A stretch of DNA of 5,118 nucleotides. Origin: JBOHHR01 sp050740975 (GTDB taxonomy: Bacteria > Pseudomonadota > Gammaproteobacteria > JBOHHR01). The notes beneath the pieces are model-generated. The model made no database searches and had not been told where the DNA came from. It was given only the letters and a program-made list of their open reading frames with translations. The translations under genes were made by a program, and so were the position numbers. Where the stretch lies: NCBI GenBank assembly GCA_050740975.1, contig JBOIEE010000151.1:1-5118 (forward strand). The letters are read 5' to 3'. Shown in pieces: positions 1 through 5,118 of the stretch (positions within the stretch are counted from its first letter, which is position 1; the number at the start of each line of letters is the position of its first letter).

Positions 1-2162
1 TGACCTTGATCGGCGACACCGTGGACAACATACCGGGGGTACCGATGGTTGGTCCAAAAACCGCCGCGAAGTGGATTACGCACTACGGAACGCTGGACGC
101 TGTCCTGGAAAGCGCCCATGAGATAAAAGGGAAAGTCGGGGAAAACCTAAGAGCAAGCCTCGCTTACTTGCCCCTCGCGCGCAAGCTCCTCACCATCGAT
201 CGGGCCCTGCGGCTGGATTGCGGACCACGGGATCTCAAACCTCAACCCCCCGATAAAGGCACGCTGCGGTCCCTGTATACGGAGCTGGAATTCAAAGCCC
301 TGCTCAAGGAGCTGATAACCGACGAGCAAGCGCAGCCACAAACAGCGCGCGGATCCCAACGCTATGAAACCATTGTTGACAGAGCGGGATTTGAGCACTG
401 GATGGAAAAATTGAAGAATGCGCCCTTGTTCTGTTTGGACACCGAGACGACTAGCCTGGATTACATCGCAGCGGAACTGGTGGGGATTTCCTTGGCCACA
501 CAGCCCGGCGAAGCCGCTTATATTCCACTCGCCCATGACTACCCTGGCGCCCCGACACAGCTCGACCGGGAAGCGGTGTTAATGGCGCTCAAACCGCTGC
601 TGGAGGACCCGGAGCGAGCGAAGGTGGGGCACAACCTTAAGTATGACATGAGCGTGTTAGCTAATTATGGCATCGAGCTCCGCGCTGTGCGTCACGACTC
701 CATGCTTGAATCCTATGTGTTGGACAGCACGGCCTCCCGCCATGACATGGACTCTCTGGCCTTAAAATACCTGGGGCGACAAACGATTCATTTTGAAGAC
801 GTGGCGGGTCAGGGCGCGAAGCAGATCCCGTTTAACCGTGTTACTGTCGATCAGGCATCGGCCTATGCCGCAGAAGACGCCGATGTAAGCCTGCAATTGC
901 ATGGCGTTCTTTGGCCACGTTTGGACAGCGCGCCGCGATTGAAATCACTCTACCAGGAAATCGAGATCCCTTTGGTCCCGGTGCTATCGCGAATGGAGCG
1001 CAACGGCGTGCTGGTGGATGAGGCCATGCTGCGCCTGCAAAGCGGGGAGCTCGCCAAACGCATACGCGCCACTGAGCAGGAAGCCCAAACGCTGGCCGGG
1101 GGGGAATTTAACCTAGGCTCCCCTAAGCAGATCCAATTCATCTTATTTGAAAAGCTTGGCCTGCCCGCCAAGACCAAAACCCCCAAAGGGCAAGCCTCCA
1201 CAGCCGAATCCGTGCTCCAACAGCTGGCGTTGGATTACCCCCTGCCGAGACTTATTTTGGAGCATCGAGCGCTCAGCAAGCTGAAGTCTACCTATACCGA
1301 CAAGCTTCCCAAACAAATCAACAAGCGTACCGGACGGGTACATACCAGTTACCATCAAGCGGTCGCCGCAACCGGGCGCCTCTCCTCCTCCGATCCCAAC
1401 CTGCAAAACATTCCGGTGCGAAGCGATGAAGGCCGACGTATTCGCCAAGCCTTCATCGCGGGGCCGGGTTGCCGGCTGCTGGCCGCCGACTATTCCCAGA
1501 TCGAATTGCGCATCATGGCGCATTTGTCGCAGGACCAAGGCTTGTGCGAAGCGTTTGCGAACGGTGAGGATATCCACCGCGCCACTGCCGCCGAGGTCTT
1601 CGGCTTGGCGCTTGAGGAGGTAAGCGCCGAGCAAAGACGGGCCGCCAAGGCGATCAACTTCGGGTTGATCTACGGTATGTCGGCCTTTGGTCTCGGGCGC
1701 CAACTCGGTTTAGAACGGAGCGGCGCACAAGAGTATATCGACCGCTATTTTTCGCGCTATCCTGGGGTCAAACGGTTTATGGAGGAGACGCGGGAACGCG
1801 CCAGACAGCAAGGCTATGTGGAAACGGTGTTCGGCCGCCGGCTCTATCTTCCAGAGATCCATTCGCGCAACAGCCAGCGCCGCCAATATGCAGAACGCAC
1901 CGCCATCAACGCGCCCATGCAGGGCAGTTCCGCTGACATCATCAAACGAGCCATGATCTTGATTGACCAATGGCTTAGAGAAAGCCATGTCAGGGCTAAA
2001 ATGATCCTGCAAGTGCATGACGAGCTTGTGTTCGAGGTTGCGGATCCCGCCGTGGATCCGGTAGGGGAACATATTCAGAGACTGATGGTAAACGCGGCCC
2101 AGTTATCGGTGCCTTTGGTCGTTGAGGTAGGTTTTGGGGCAAACTGGGATGAAGCTCATTAG
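1..2162 (+). CDS. polA: DNA polymerase I, 5'-truncated by the window edge
   Basis: DNA polymerase I fills gaps during Okazaki-fragment maturation and excision repair in the cytoplasm. The frame is open from the first base and stops at TAG 2160-2162, so the real start lies upstream. Taking Leu at 6-8 as residue 1, every catalytic landmark sits exactly 210 below its E. coli number, so about 210 residues are missing and the full protein would be near 928 residues. Residues 1-113 are the end of the 5' nuclease domain, including the helix-hairpin-helix GDTVDNIPGVPMVGPKTA. The 3'-5' exonuclease domain keeps all proofreading residues: D145 and E147 (DTET), D214 (NLKYD), Y287 and D291 (YAAED). The polymerase domain keeps motif A D495 (DYSQIELR), motif B R544, K548, F552 and Y556, and motif C H671-D672-E673 (QVHDELVFEV). 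It therefore looks fully active. No functional link to the downstream transporter genes is evident. Confidence 0.98.
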   Translation, partial: TLIGDTVDNIPGVPMVGPKTAAKWITHYGTLDAVLESAHEIKGKVGENLRASLAYLPLARKLLTIDRALRLDCGPRDLKPQPPDKGTLRSLYTELEFKALLKELITDEQAQPQTARGSQRYETIVDRAGFEHWMEKLKNAPLFCLDTETTSLDYIAAELVGISLATQPGEAAYIPLAHDYPGAPTQLDREAVLMALKPLLEDPERAKVGHNLKYDMSVLANYGIELRAVRHDSMLESYVLDSTASRHDMDSLALKYLGRQTIHFEDVAGQGAKQIPFNRVTVDQASAYAAEDADVSLQLHGVLWPRLDSAPRLKSLYQEIEIPLVPVLSRMERNGVLVDEAMLRLQSGELAKRIRATEQEAQTLAGGEFNLGSPKQIQFILFEKLGLPAKTKTPKGQASTAESVLQQLALDYPLPRLILEHRALSKLKSTYTDKLPKQINKRTGRVHTSYHQAVAATGRLSSSDPNLQNIPVRSDEGRRIRQAFIAGPGCRLLAADYSQIELRIMAHLSQDQGLCEAFANGEDIHRATAAEVFGLALEEVSAEQRRAAKAINFGLIYGMSAFGLGRQLGLERSGAQEYIDRYFSRYPGVKRFMEETRERARQQGYVETVFGRRLYLPEIHSRNSQRRQYAERTAINAPMQGSSADIIKRAMILIDQWLRESHVRAKMILQVHDELVFEVADPAVDPVGEHIQRLMVNAAQLSVPLVVEVGFGANWDEAH

Positions 2163-2310
2163 GCCACAAACCCTTTCTGGCAGGCTCGGTCATGCGAGGA
2201 TTCTTCCACATTTTCCGCTCCAGCCAAAATCATAAAACCACCGCCGACCCGTTAGTGCCTATTCTGGGTTTCCTTCCTGCTTCAGCAACATCATCAACAG
2301 CAACAAAGGT

Positions 2311-2339
2311 TTGCTTAAGAAGAGTGGTGAAGCTATTAT
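2311..2339 (+). promoter_or_regulatory. Predicted sigma70-type promoter for livK-livH
   Basis: A TTGCTT box at 2311-2316 is followed after exactly 17 bases by TATTAT at 2334-2339. The -10 box matches five of six consensus positions; the -35 box matches only its TTG. Transcription would begin near 2346 and read into livK. The position fits the change of function between polA and the transporter genes. The call is from pattern only, and no operator sequence for an Lrp- or TyrR-like regulator was identified. Confidence 0.42.
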
Positions 2340-2452
2340 TCGGATCGGGTGCTGAGCTGGCCGATCTGCACGAACGTGGCTGTGGTGATCGAGATCGCAA
2401 CTCAGCGTCAGGTTCAAAAAAGATCCGTTCGTCAAAACCTTGCCTCGCCTAT

Positions 2453-2457
2453 GAGGA
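2453..2457 (+). promoter_or_regulatory. Ribosome binding site deciding the livK start
   Basis: GAGGA at 2453-2457 lies 5 bases before ATG 2463-2465. Two other in-frame starts compete: GTG 2349 and ATG 2451. Neither has a comparable purine-rich site, and starting at 2349 would put 38 non-hydrophobic residues before a clear signal peptide. Starting at 2463 places MRR directly before the hydrophobic core, as expected for an export signal. Confidence 0.65.
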
Positions 2458-2462
2458 ACCAA

Positions 2463-3698
2463 ATGAGACGCATCTTACTTTTCCTTGTATTGATTCAAAC
2501 GCTCTTTTTCCTGTTTGGCTGTGAACGCAGGGGAGGTGAGGAAATAGCCGATGATTCCGGCCCAATCAGGGTAGGCTACTACGGCGATCTCTCCGGCCGC
2601 ACCTCGAGCTTTGGGCAGTCGACGAAGAACGGCGTGGAGATGGCGGCCGACGAGGCAAATAGGACAGACGGAATCATGGGCCGCCAGGTTCAGATTGTGG
2701 TCGAAGATGACCAGGGCGAACCGAACAAAGCGGCGACGGTCGTCACTAAGCTCATCAATCAAGACAAAGTGCATGCGTTGCTTGGCGAAGTCGCGTCGTC
2801 GAACAGCCTGGCTGCGGCACCCAAGGCCCAAGAAGCGCGCGTGCCCATGATCTCGCCCTCGTCGACAAATCCGGCGGTGACCCAGGTTGGTAATTACATC
2901 TTCCGGGTTTGCTTCATCGATCCCTTTCAGGGTGAGGTGATGGCCAAGTTTGCGGTGAACAACTTGCAGGCGAAAAACGCTGCTATTCTCTATGACTTCA
3001 ATTCGGATTACAGCCGTGGGCTGCAAGAGTTTTTCAAGCGCAGCTTTACCAAGCTTGACGGTCAGATCGTTACCGAGCAGTCCTATACCCAGGGCGATCG
3101 TGATTTCAGCGGCCAGTTAACAGCCATCCGCTCGGCAAATCCCGATGTCATTTACGTCCCAGGTTACTACGGCGAAGTAGGTGTGATTGCAAATCAGACC
3201 AAGCAGCTGGGAATAAAGGCGCCTCTACTCGGCGGTGACGGATGGGATGCGCCGCAGCTCTGGGAGCTTGGTGGCGAAGCGCTGAATGGCTCGTATATCT
3301 CCAACCATTACTCGGTCGATGATCCATCGCCGGCGATCCAGAAGTTTGTAACGGATTACAAAGGGCGCTACAACGCTGTTCCCGATGCACTAGCGGCGCT
3401 TGGGTATGACGCAATGAACGTACTCGCCGACGCCATCAAGCGCGCCGGGACAACGGACAGCGTGAAGCTGCGCGATGCGATCGCACAGACCCACAATTTT
3501 CCAGGCGTAACTGGAGCCATTTCGCTCGATTCGGAGCGGAATGCCGTTAAACCCGCCGTGGCGTTGAAACTACAAAATGGTAGATTCGTCTACGAGACAA
3601 CGATCTATCCGGAAGGTATGACTCCGGCGGACGGCGCTTCGCCAGTGACTGGAGCGGCGGCGCCGAACCCCTCTCCAGCAGCAGGCACTTCACCGTAG
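2463..3698 (+). CDS. livK: Branched-chain amino acid-type ABC transporter substrate-binding lipoprotein
   Basis: This is a periplasmic-binding-protein family 6 member (LivK/LivJ type) that captures leucine, isoleucine, valine or a related amide or amino acid and hands it to the LivHM channel. From ATG 2463 it has 411 residues. Residues 1-20 are a lipoprotein signal: MRR, a hydrophobic core, then the lipobox L17-F18-G19-C20, with Glu at +2. The mature fold starts with IRVGYYGDLSG (35-45) and continues with FGQSTKNGVEMAADE, the segment LLGEVASSNSLAAAP (106-120) and PMISPSSTNP (128-137), which in this family contact the ligand backbone. Lobe 2 follows (about 150-345), with a return segment AALGYDAMNVLADAI (311-325). 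Residues about 385-411 form an Ala/Pro/Ser/Gly-rich tail outside the usual fold. It is followed after 77 bases by livH. Exact substrate cannot be read from sequence; urea, amide or aromatic-compound binders share this fold. Confidence 0.9.
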   Translation: MRRILLFLVLIQTLFFLFGCERRGGEEIADDSGPIRVGYYGDLSGRTSSFGQSTKNGVEMAADEANRTDGIMGRQVQIVVEDDQGEPNKAATVVTKLINQDKVHALLGEVASSNSLAAAPKAQEARVPMISPSSTNPAVTQVGNYIFRVCFIDPFQGEVMAKFAVNNLQAKNAAILYDFNSDYSRGLQEFFKRSFTKLDGQIVTEQSYTQGDRDFSGQLTAIRSANPDVIYVPGYYGEVGVIANQTKQLGIKAPLLGGDGWDAPQLWELGGEALNGSYISNHYSVDDPSPAIQKFVTDYKGRYNAVPDALAALGYDAMNVLADAIKRAGTTDSVKLRDAIAQTHNFPGVTGAISLDSERNAVKPAVALKLQNGRFVYETTIYPEGMTPADGASPVTGAAAPNPSPAAGTSP

Positions 3699-3705
3699 TG
3701 CCTGC
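3681..3705 (+). terminator. Hairpin overlapping the livK stop codon; possible attenuator or mRNA stabiliser
   Basis: GCAGGCACT (3681-3689) and AGTGCCTGC (3697-3705) are perfect inverted repeats with a 7-base loop (TCACCGT). The TAG stop (3696-3698) spans the loop and the 3' arm. No T run follows, so this is not a classical rho-independent terminator. In binding-protein-dependent transport operons, hairpins after the first gene often protect the upstream mRNA from 3' decay or reduce read-through, giving more binding protein than permease. That role here is inference. Confidence 0.55.
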
Positions 3706-3730
3706 ACCACCGAAGGCGGCGAATGTAGAT

Positions 3731-3744
3731 GCGGGCCGGCCCGC
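3731..3744. repeat. 14-bp GC-rich perfect palindrome between livK and livH
   Basis: GCGGGCCGGCCCGC at 3731-3744 equals its own reverse complement. As RNA it could form a 5-bp GC stem with a CCGG loop; as DNA it could be a site for a dimeric protein. It lies 26 to 39 bases after the livK hairpin and 31 bases before the proposed livH start, with no T tract after it. It may strengthen the stop-codon hairpin as a processing or attenuation signal, or be chance in GC-rich DNA. Confidence 0.35.
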
Positions 3745-3763
3745 TTCACGAGCATAATCGAAC

Positions 3764-3769
3764 GGGAAA
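3764..3769 (+). promoter_or_regulatory. Weak Shine-Dalgarno candidate for livH at the CTG start
   Basis: GGGAAA lies 6 bases before CTG 3776-3778. It is a poor match to AGGAGG, but its spacing is right and it is the only purine run in the short space between the in-frame TAA (3755-3757) and the start of recognisable LivH sequence. A weak site plus a non-standard start codon would both lower livH expression. Confidence 0.3.
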
Positions 3770-3775
3770 TCCGAT

Positions 3776-4702
3776 CTGGACACCTTTGTTCAGCAGCTGA
3801 TCAATGGGCTCAACATCGGAGCCATCTATGCCCTCATTGCCCTAGGCTACACCATGGTCTACGGCATACTACGGCTGATTAACTTCGCCCACGGGGACGT
3901 CTACATGGTCGGTGCATTTACCGGCTATTTCATGGCGTTGAGCCTTGGGCTTGCTTCAGGACCTTCGTTTGTCGGCCTGGCGATCGTCCTGGTGGGTTCC
4001 ATGATCGTAGCAGCGCTGGTCGGAATGGTGATCGAACGCTTCGCGTATCGTCCGGTGCGCAAGCATGCGCGTATGACGACGTTGATCATGGCTATCGGCG
4101 TATCGCTGCTGATTGAAAACCTGTTTGTCGCGCAGATCGGCGCTGCGCCGCGGGCCTTCCCTGACTTTCTGGGTTCACAAAGCGAGCTGCCCTATCACCT
4201 GTTCGGGAATGCGGCTATCTCAAAAGCACAGATTGTGATCTTTGCCGTTTCGATCGGGCTGATGCTCCTTTTGCAATGGATCGTTTACAAGACCAAGGTT
4301 GGTATGGCAATGCGGGCGGTCTCATTTAATCTGGATTCCGCAAAGCTGATGGGAATTAACACCGATGCCATCATCGGCTTGACCTTTGCGATCGGATCGG
4401 CCCTGGCTGCGGCGGGTGGTGTCTTAACGGCGCAATACAATCCGAACATCGATCCCTTGATGGGGATTCTCACAGGCCTAAAGGCGTTCGTCGCCGCCGT
4501 CCTGGGCGGCATTGGGAACATCCCTGGGGCTGTTCTGGGCGGTTTGCTGATCGGCACGGCGGAAACGTTCGTCGTCGGGTACGGGCAAAGCATCGGCATC
4601 GCTTCAACCTATCGGGACGCAGTTGCCTTTGCCATCTTGATCGTGGTCCTGTTGCTTCGTCCGTCAGGTTTGCTCGGTTCAACGGTTCAGGAGAAAGTGT
4701 AA
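3776..4702 (+). CDS. livH: Branched-chain amino acid-type ABC transporter permease LivH
   Basis: LivH is one of two inner-membrane subunits (with LivM) forming the channel of a branched-chain amino acid ABC importer. From CTG 3776 the product has 308 residues, the same length as I recall for E. coli LivH. The N terminus (DTFVQQLINGLNIGAIYALI, residues 2-21) is typical and contributes the first membrane helix, followed by the family signature GYTMVYGILRLINFAHGD (24-41). About eight hydrophobic segments follow. The cytoplasmic loop that docks the ATPase carries GMAMRAV and AKLMGINTDAIIGL (about 176-202), then the conserved FVAAVLGGIGNIPGAVLGG (238-256) and the tail RPSGLLG. Starting at the first ATG (3854) would delete 26 conserved residues, including most of helix 1. 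No ATG, GTG or TTG is in frame before it, so CTG is the best start. Stop TAA 4700-4702. LivM, LivG and LivF are not in the window. Confidence 0.9.
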   Translation: MDTFVQQLINGLNIGAIYALIALGYTMVYGILRLINFAHGDVYMVGAFTGYFMALSLGLASGPSFVGLAIVLVGSMIVAALVGMVIERFAYRPVRKHARMTTLIMAIGVSLLIENLFVAQIGAAPRAFPDFLGSQSELPYHLFGNAAISKAQIVIFAVSIGLMLLLQWIVYKTKVGMAMRAVSFNLDSAKLMGINTDAIIGLTFAIGSALAAAGGVLTAQYNPNIDPLMGILTGLKAFVAAVLGGIGNIPGAVLGGLLIGTAETFVVGYGQSIGIASTYRDAVAFAILIVVLLLRPSGLLGSTVQEKV

Positions 4703-4730
4703 CAGCAGCGACAAGTAAGCGGTTGACGGT

Positions 4731-4996
4731 GCCATCCCGGACTGTGATTTGGCTGTAACCGAAGTCGATGTCCTTCACCCGCAGGTGCACGCATTCCATC
4801 AGCTGCAGCCAGGCGCCTAGAGGAGGCTCGCCACCAGCCAGTGGCAGCCTTCCAGTTCCCCGAGCAGCCGCCCCGTTTTGGTCAAGACCATCGGCACCCG
4901 GGCGGGGCGTTTTGCCCGCTCCACGTTATCGAGCCACTCAAGCTCCCGACCCAGCACCTCCTTGTACAAGAAAAGAATGGCGCTTAAAGCCTGACG
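4731..4996 (-). pseudogene. Remnant of an integron-integrase-like tyrosine recombinase
   Basis: Read from 4996 down, the minus strand gives RQALSAILFLYKEVLG, then WLDNVERAKRP, VPMVLTK, GRLLGELEG and HWLVASLL, the conserved middle of integron-type tyrosine recombinases. A TAG stop follows at 4819-4817. Adding one base between 4818 and 4817 restores the expected reading YGAWLQLMEC, continuing with LRVKDIDF and QITVRDG to about 4731. The damage is therefore a single-base deletion. In the family the box I segment is usually close to YGxGLRLMEC; here Leu-Gln-Leu replaces Leu-Arg-Leu, so the catalytic Arg is lost (codon CAG at 4805-4803). Compared with relatives, about two codons also seem missing between VLTK and GRLL. 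The N-terminal DNA-binding domain and everything after box I (Lys, HxxR, Tyr nucleophile) are absent. The gene is dead. A frame from ATG 5086 runs into it, but residues before RQALSA do not resemble the family. Confidence 0.85.
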
Positions 4997-5042
4997 GATC
5001 TTCCTTAACCCGGAGTTCCTAAGTTCTTGAAATATTGCTGAA

Positions 5043-5060
5043 AGGTGTGATTTCGCACCT
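5043..5060. repeat. Short hairpin near the centre of the edge element
   Basis: AGGTGTG (5043-5049) and CGCACCT (5054-5060) pair over 7 positions, one of them G-T, around the 4-base loop ATTT. There is no T run after it on the plus strand; on the minus strand the bases after it include no clean T tract either, so a terminator reading is weak. Its central place in the 5002-5107 inverted repeat is the main reason to note it. Confidence 0.4.
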
Positions 5061-5072
5061 AGCTGTGTTGGC

Positions 5073-5091
5073 ATGTAATACAACATATAGT
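5073..5091 (+). promoter_or_regulatory. Candidate operator and -10 box for the gene beyond the right edge
   Basis: An imperfect palindrome, ATGTAATACAACAT (5073-5086, five of seven positions symmetric), abuts TATAGT (5086-5091), a -10-like box matching five of six consensus bases. A -35 box at ideal spacing (CTGTGT, 5063-5068) is poor; the better TTGGCA (5068-5073) is only 12 bases away. GCATGT also occurs twice in direct order (5071-5076, 5096-5101). Such small palindromes over a -10 box are common in autoregulated genes such as antitoxins, but no coding evidence is in the window. Confidence 0.25.
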
Positions 5092-5102
5092 GCTTGCATG
5101 TT

Positions 5103-5108
5103 AAGGAG
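5103..5108 (+). promoter_or_regulatory. Strong Shine-Dalgarno at the window edge
   Basis: AAGGAG at 5103-5108 is a near-consensus ribosome binding site. The last base of the window is A at 5118, so a start codon at or just past the edge would sit at a normal distance. This suggests a plus-strand gene beginning right after the window. Its identity is unknown: livM resuming the operon, or an accessory (cassette-like) gene, are both possible. Confidence 0.4.
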
Positions 5109-5118
5109 CATATCCATA

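Larger units (their letters stand above)
2163..2462. other. Gene-free region between polA and livK
   Basis: This 300-base stretch separates polA from the binding-protein gene. I find no tRNA, no convincing rho-independent terminator for polA and no recognisable protein. An open frame from ATG 2192 to 2524 exists on the plus strand, but its translation matches nothing I know and its tail overlaps the livK signal peptide in another frame, so I treat it as chance. The only element I can support is a promoter-like pair of boxes at 2311-2339, which would give livK its own transcript with a leader of roughly 115 bases. Confidence 0.6.
5002..5107. repeat. 8-bp inverted repeat enclosing about 90 bp; possible degenerate recombination site
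   Basis: TCCTTAAC (5002-5009) and GTTAAGGA (5100-5107) are perfect reverse complements. The ends contain AAC and GTT, the core triplets of integron attC outer boxes (RYYYAAC and GTTRRRY), but the outermost base of each 7-mer (C and G) does not fit that consensus. A hairpin lies almost at the centre. I do not find convincing inner L-box pairing, nor target-site duplications outside the repeats. It starts only 5 bases beyond the recombinase homology. It could be a decayed attC-like site, the ends of a small mobile element, or chance. Confidence 0.28.

Noticed and set aside
1143..1703. Long minus-strand open frame of 186 codons inside polA
   Set aside because: It lies wholly antisense to highly conserved polymerase motifs and matches nothing recognisable. 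It is a shadow of codon bias in polA.
2041..2060. Inverted repeat CGGATCC / GGATCCG with a 6-base loop near the end of polA
   Set aside because: It lies inside coding sequence for a poorly constrained loop (two Asp-Pro repeats) and about 100 bases before the stop, with no T run. Not a terminator.
2192..2524. Plus-strand open frame of 110 codons between polA and livK
   Set aside because: No recognisable family, no good ribosome binding site, and its last third overlaps the promoter-proximal leader and the livK signal sequence in another frame. Probably chance.
2475..3026. Minus-strand open frame of 183 codons inside livK
   Set aside because: Fully antisense to a well-supported family 6 binding-protein gene, with no recognisable domain.
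3476..3485. Palindrome TGCGATCGCA resembling the HIP1 octamer
   Set aside because: Single copy inside livK; HIP1 is meaningful only when highly over-represented, as in cyanobacteria, which does not fit this polA.
4703..4730. Possible continuation of recombinase homology toward livH (RDG followed by a reading ending VTLSPEP)
   Set aside because: The resemblance to the family's VTMLPE arises from bases antisense to the livH stop and tail (QEKV), and the intervening residues do not align. Judged coincidental.
4817..5086. 89-codon minus-strand frame as an intact small gene
   Set aside because: Its second part is the middle of a tyrosine recombinase and its stop is explained by a one-base deletion. 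The first 30 or so residues do not resemble the family, so it is treated as part of a pseudogene.
1..5118. CRISPR arrays, tRNA, rRNA, riboswitches
   Set aside because: No regularly spaced direct repeats, no cloverleaf or rRNA-like stretches, and no recognisable riboswitch core were seen on either strand.

Overview
The window reads as chromosomal DNA of a Gram-negative proteobacterium. The DNA polymerase I fragment is co-linear, without net gaps, with the E. coli enzyme and shares its C-terminal ending (NWDxAH), which points to Gammaproteobacteria or close relatives. I cannot name a genus from sequence alone.

Layout, left to right. Positions 1-2162 (+) hold the 3' three quarters of polA, cut by the window edge. 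Positions 2163-2462 are a gene-free leader region with a plausible sigma70-type promoter at 2311-2339. Positions 2463-3698 (+) encode a LivK/LivJ-type branched-chain amino acid (or related amide/amino acid) ABC substrate-binding protein, here with a lipoprotein signal peptide. A perfect 9-bp inverted repeat overlaps its stop codon. Positions 3776-4702 (+) encode the LivH-type permease. Its full 308-residue form needs a CTG start, because there is no ATG, GTG or TTG between the upstream in-frame stop (3755-3757) and the ATG at 3854.

After livH the expected livM, livG and livF do not follow. Positions 4731-4996 instead carry, on the minus strand, the remnant of an integron-integrase-like tyrosine recombinase. 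It is missing both ends, is broken by a one-base deletion that creates a TAG stop, and has Gln in place of the box I catalytic Arg. Beyond it, positions 5002-5118 form a non-coding edge. It has an 8-bp inverted repeat (5002-5009 and 5100-5107) around a central hairpin (5043-5060), a small palindrome next to a -10-like box, and a strong Shine-Dalgarno at 5103-5108 pointing into a gene beyond the window.

How the parts work together: livK and livH would supply the capture lipoprotein and one of two membrane subunits of an importer that also needs LivM and the ATPases LivG and LivF, which must lie elsewhere or be lost. The recombinase relic, the recombination-site-like inverted repeat and the outward-facing gene start resemble the geometry of an old integron (integrase divergent from its cassettes). 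That reading is inference. I see no clearly novel multi-gene system; the most interesting parts are the recombinase relic and edge element, the CTG start, the stop-codon hairpin and the lipoprotein form of the binding protein.
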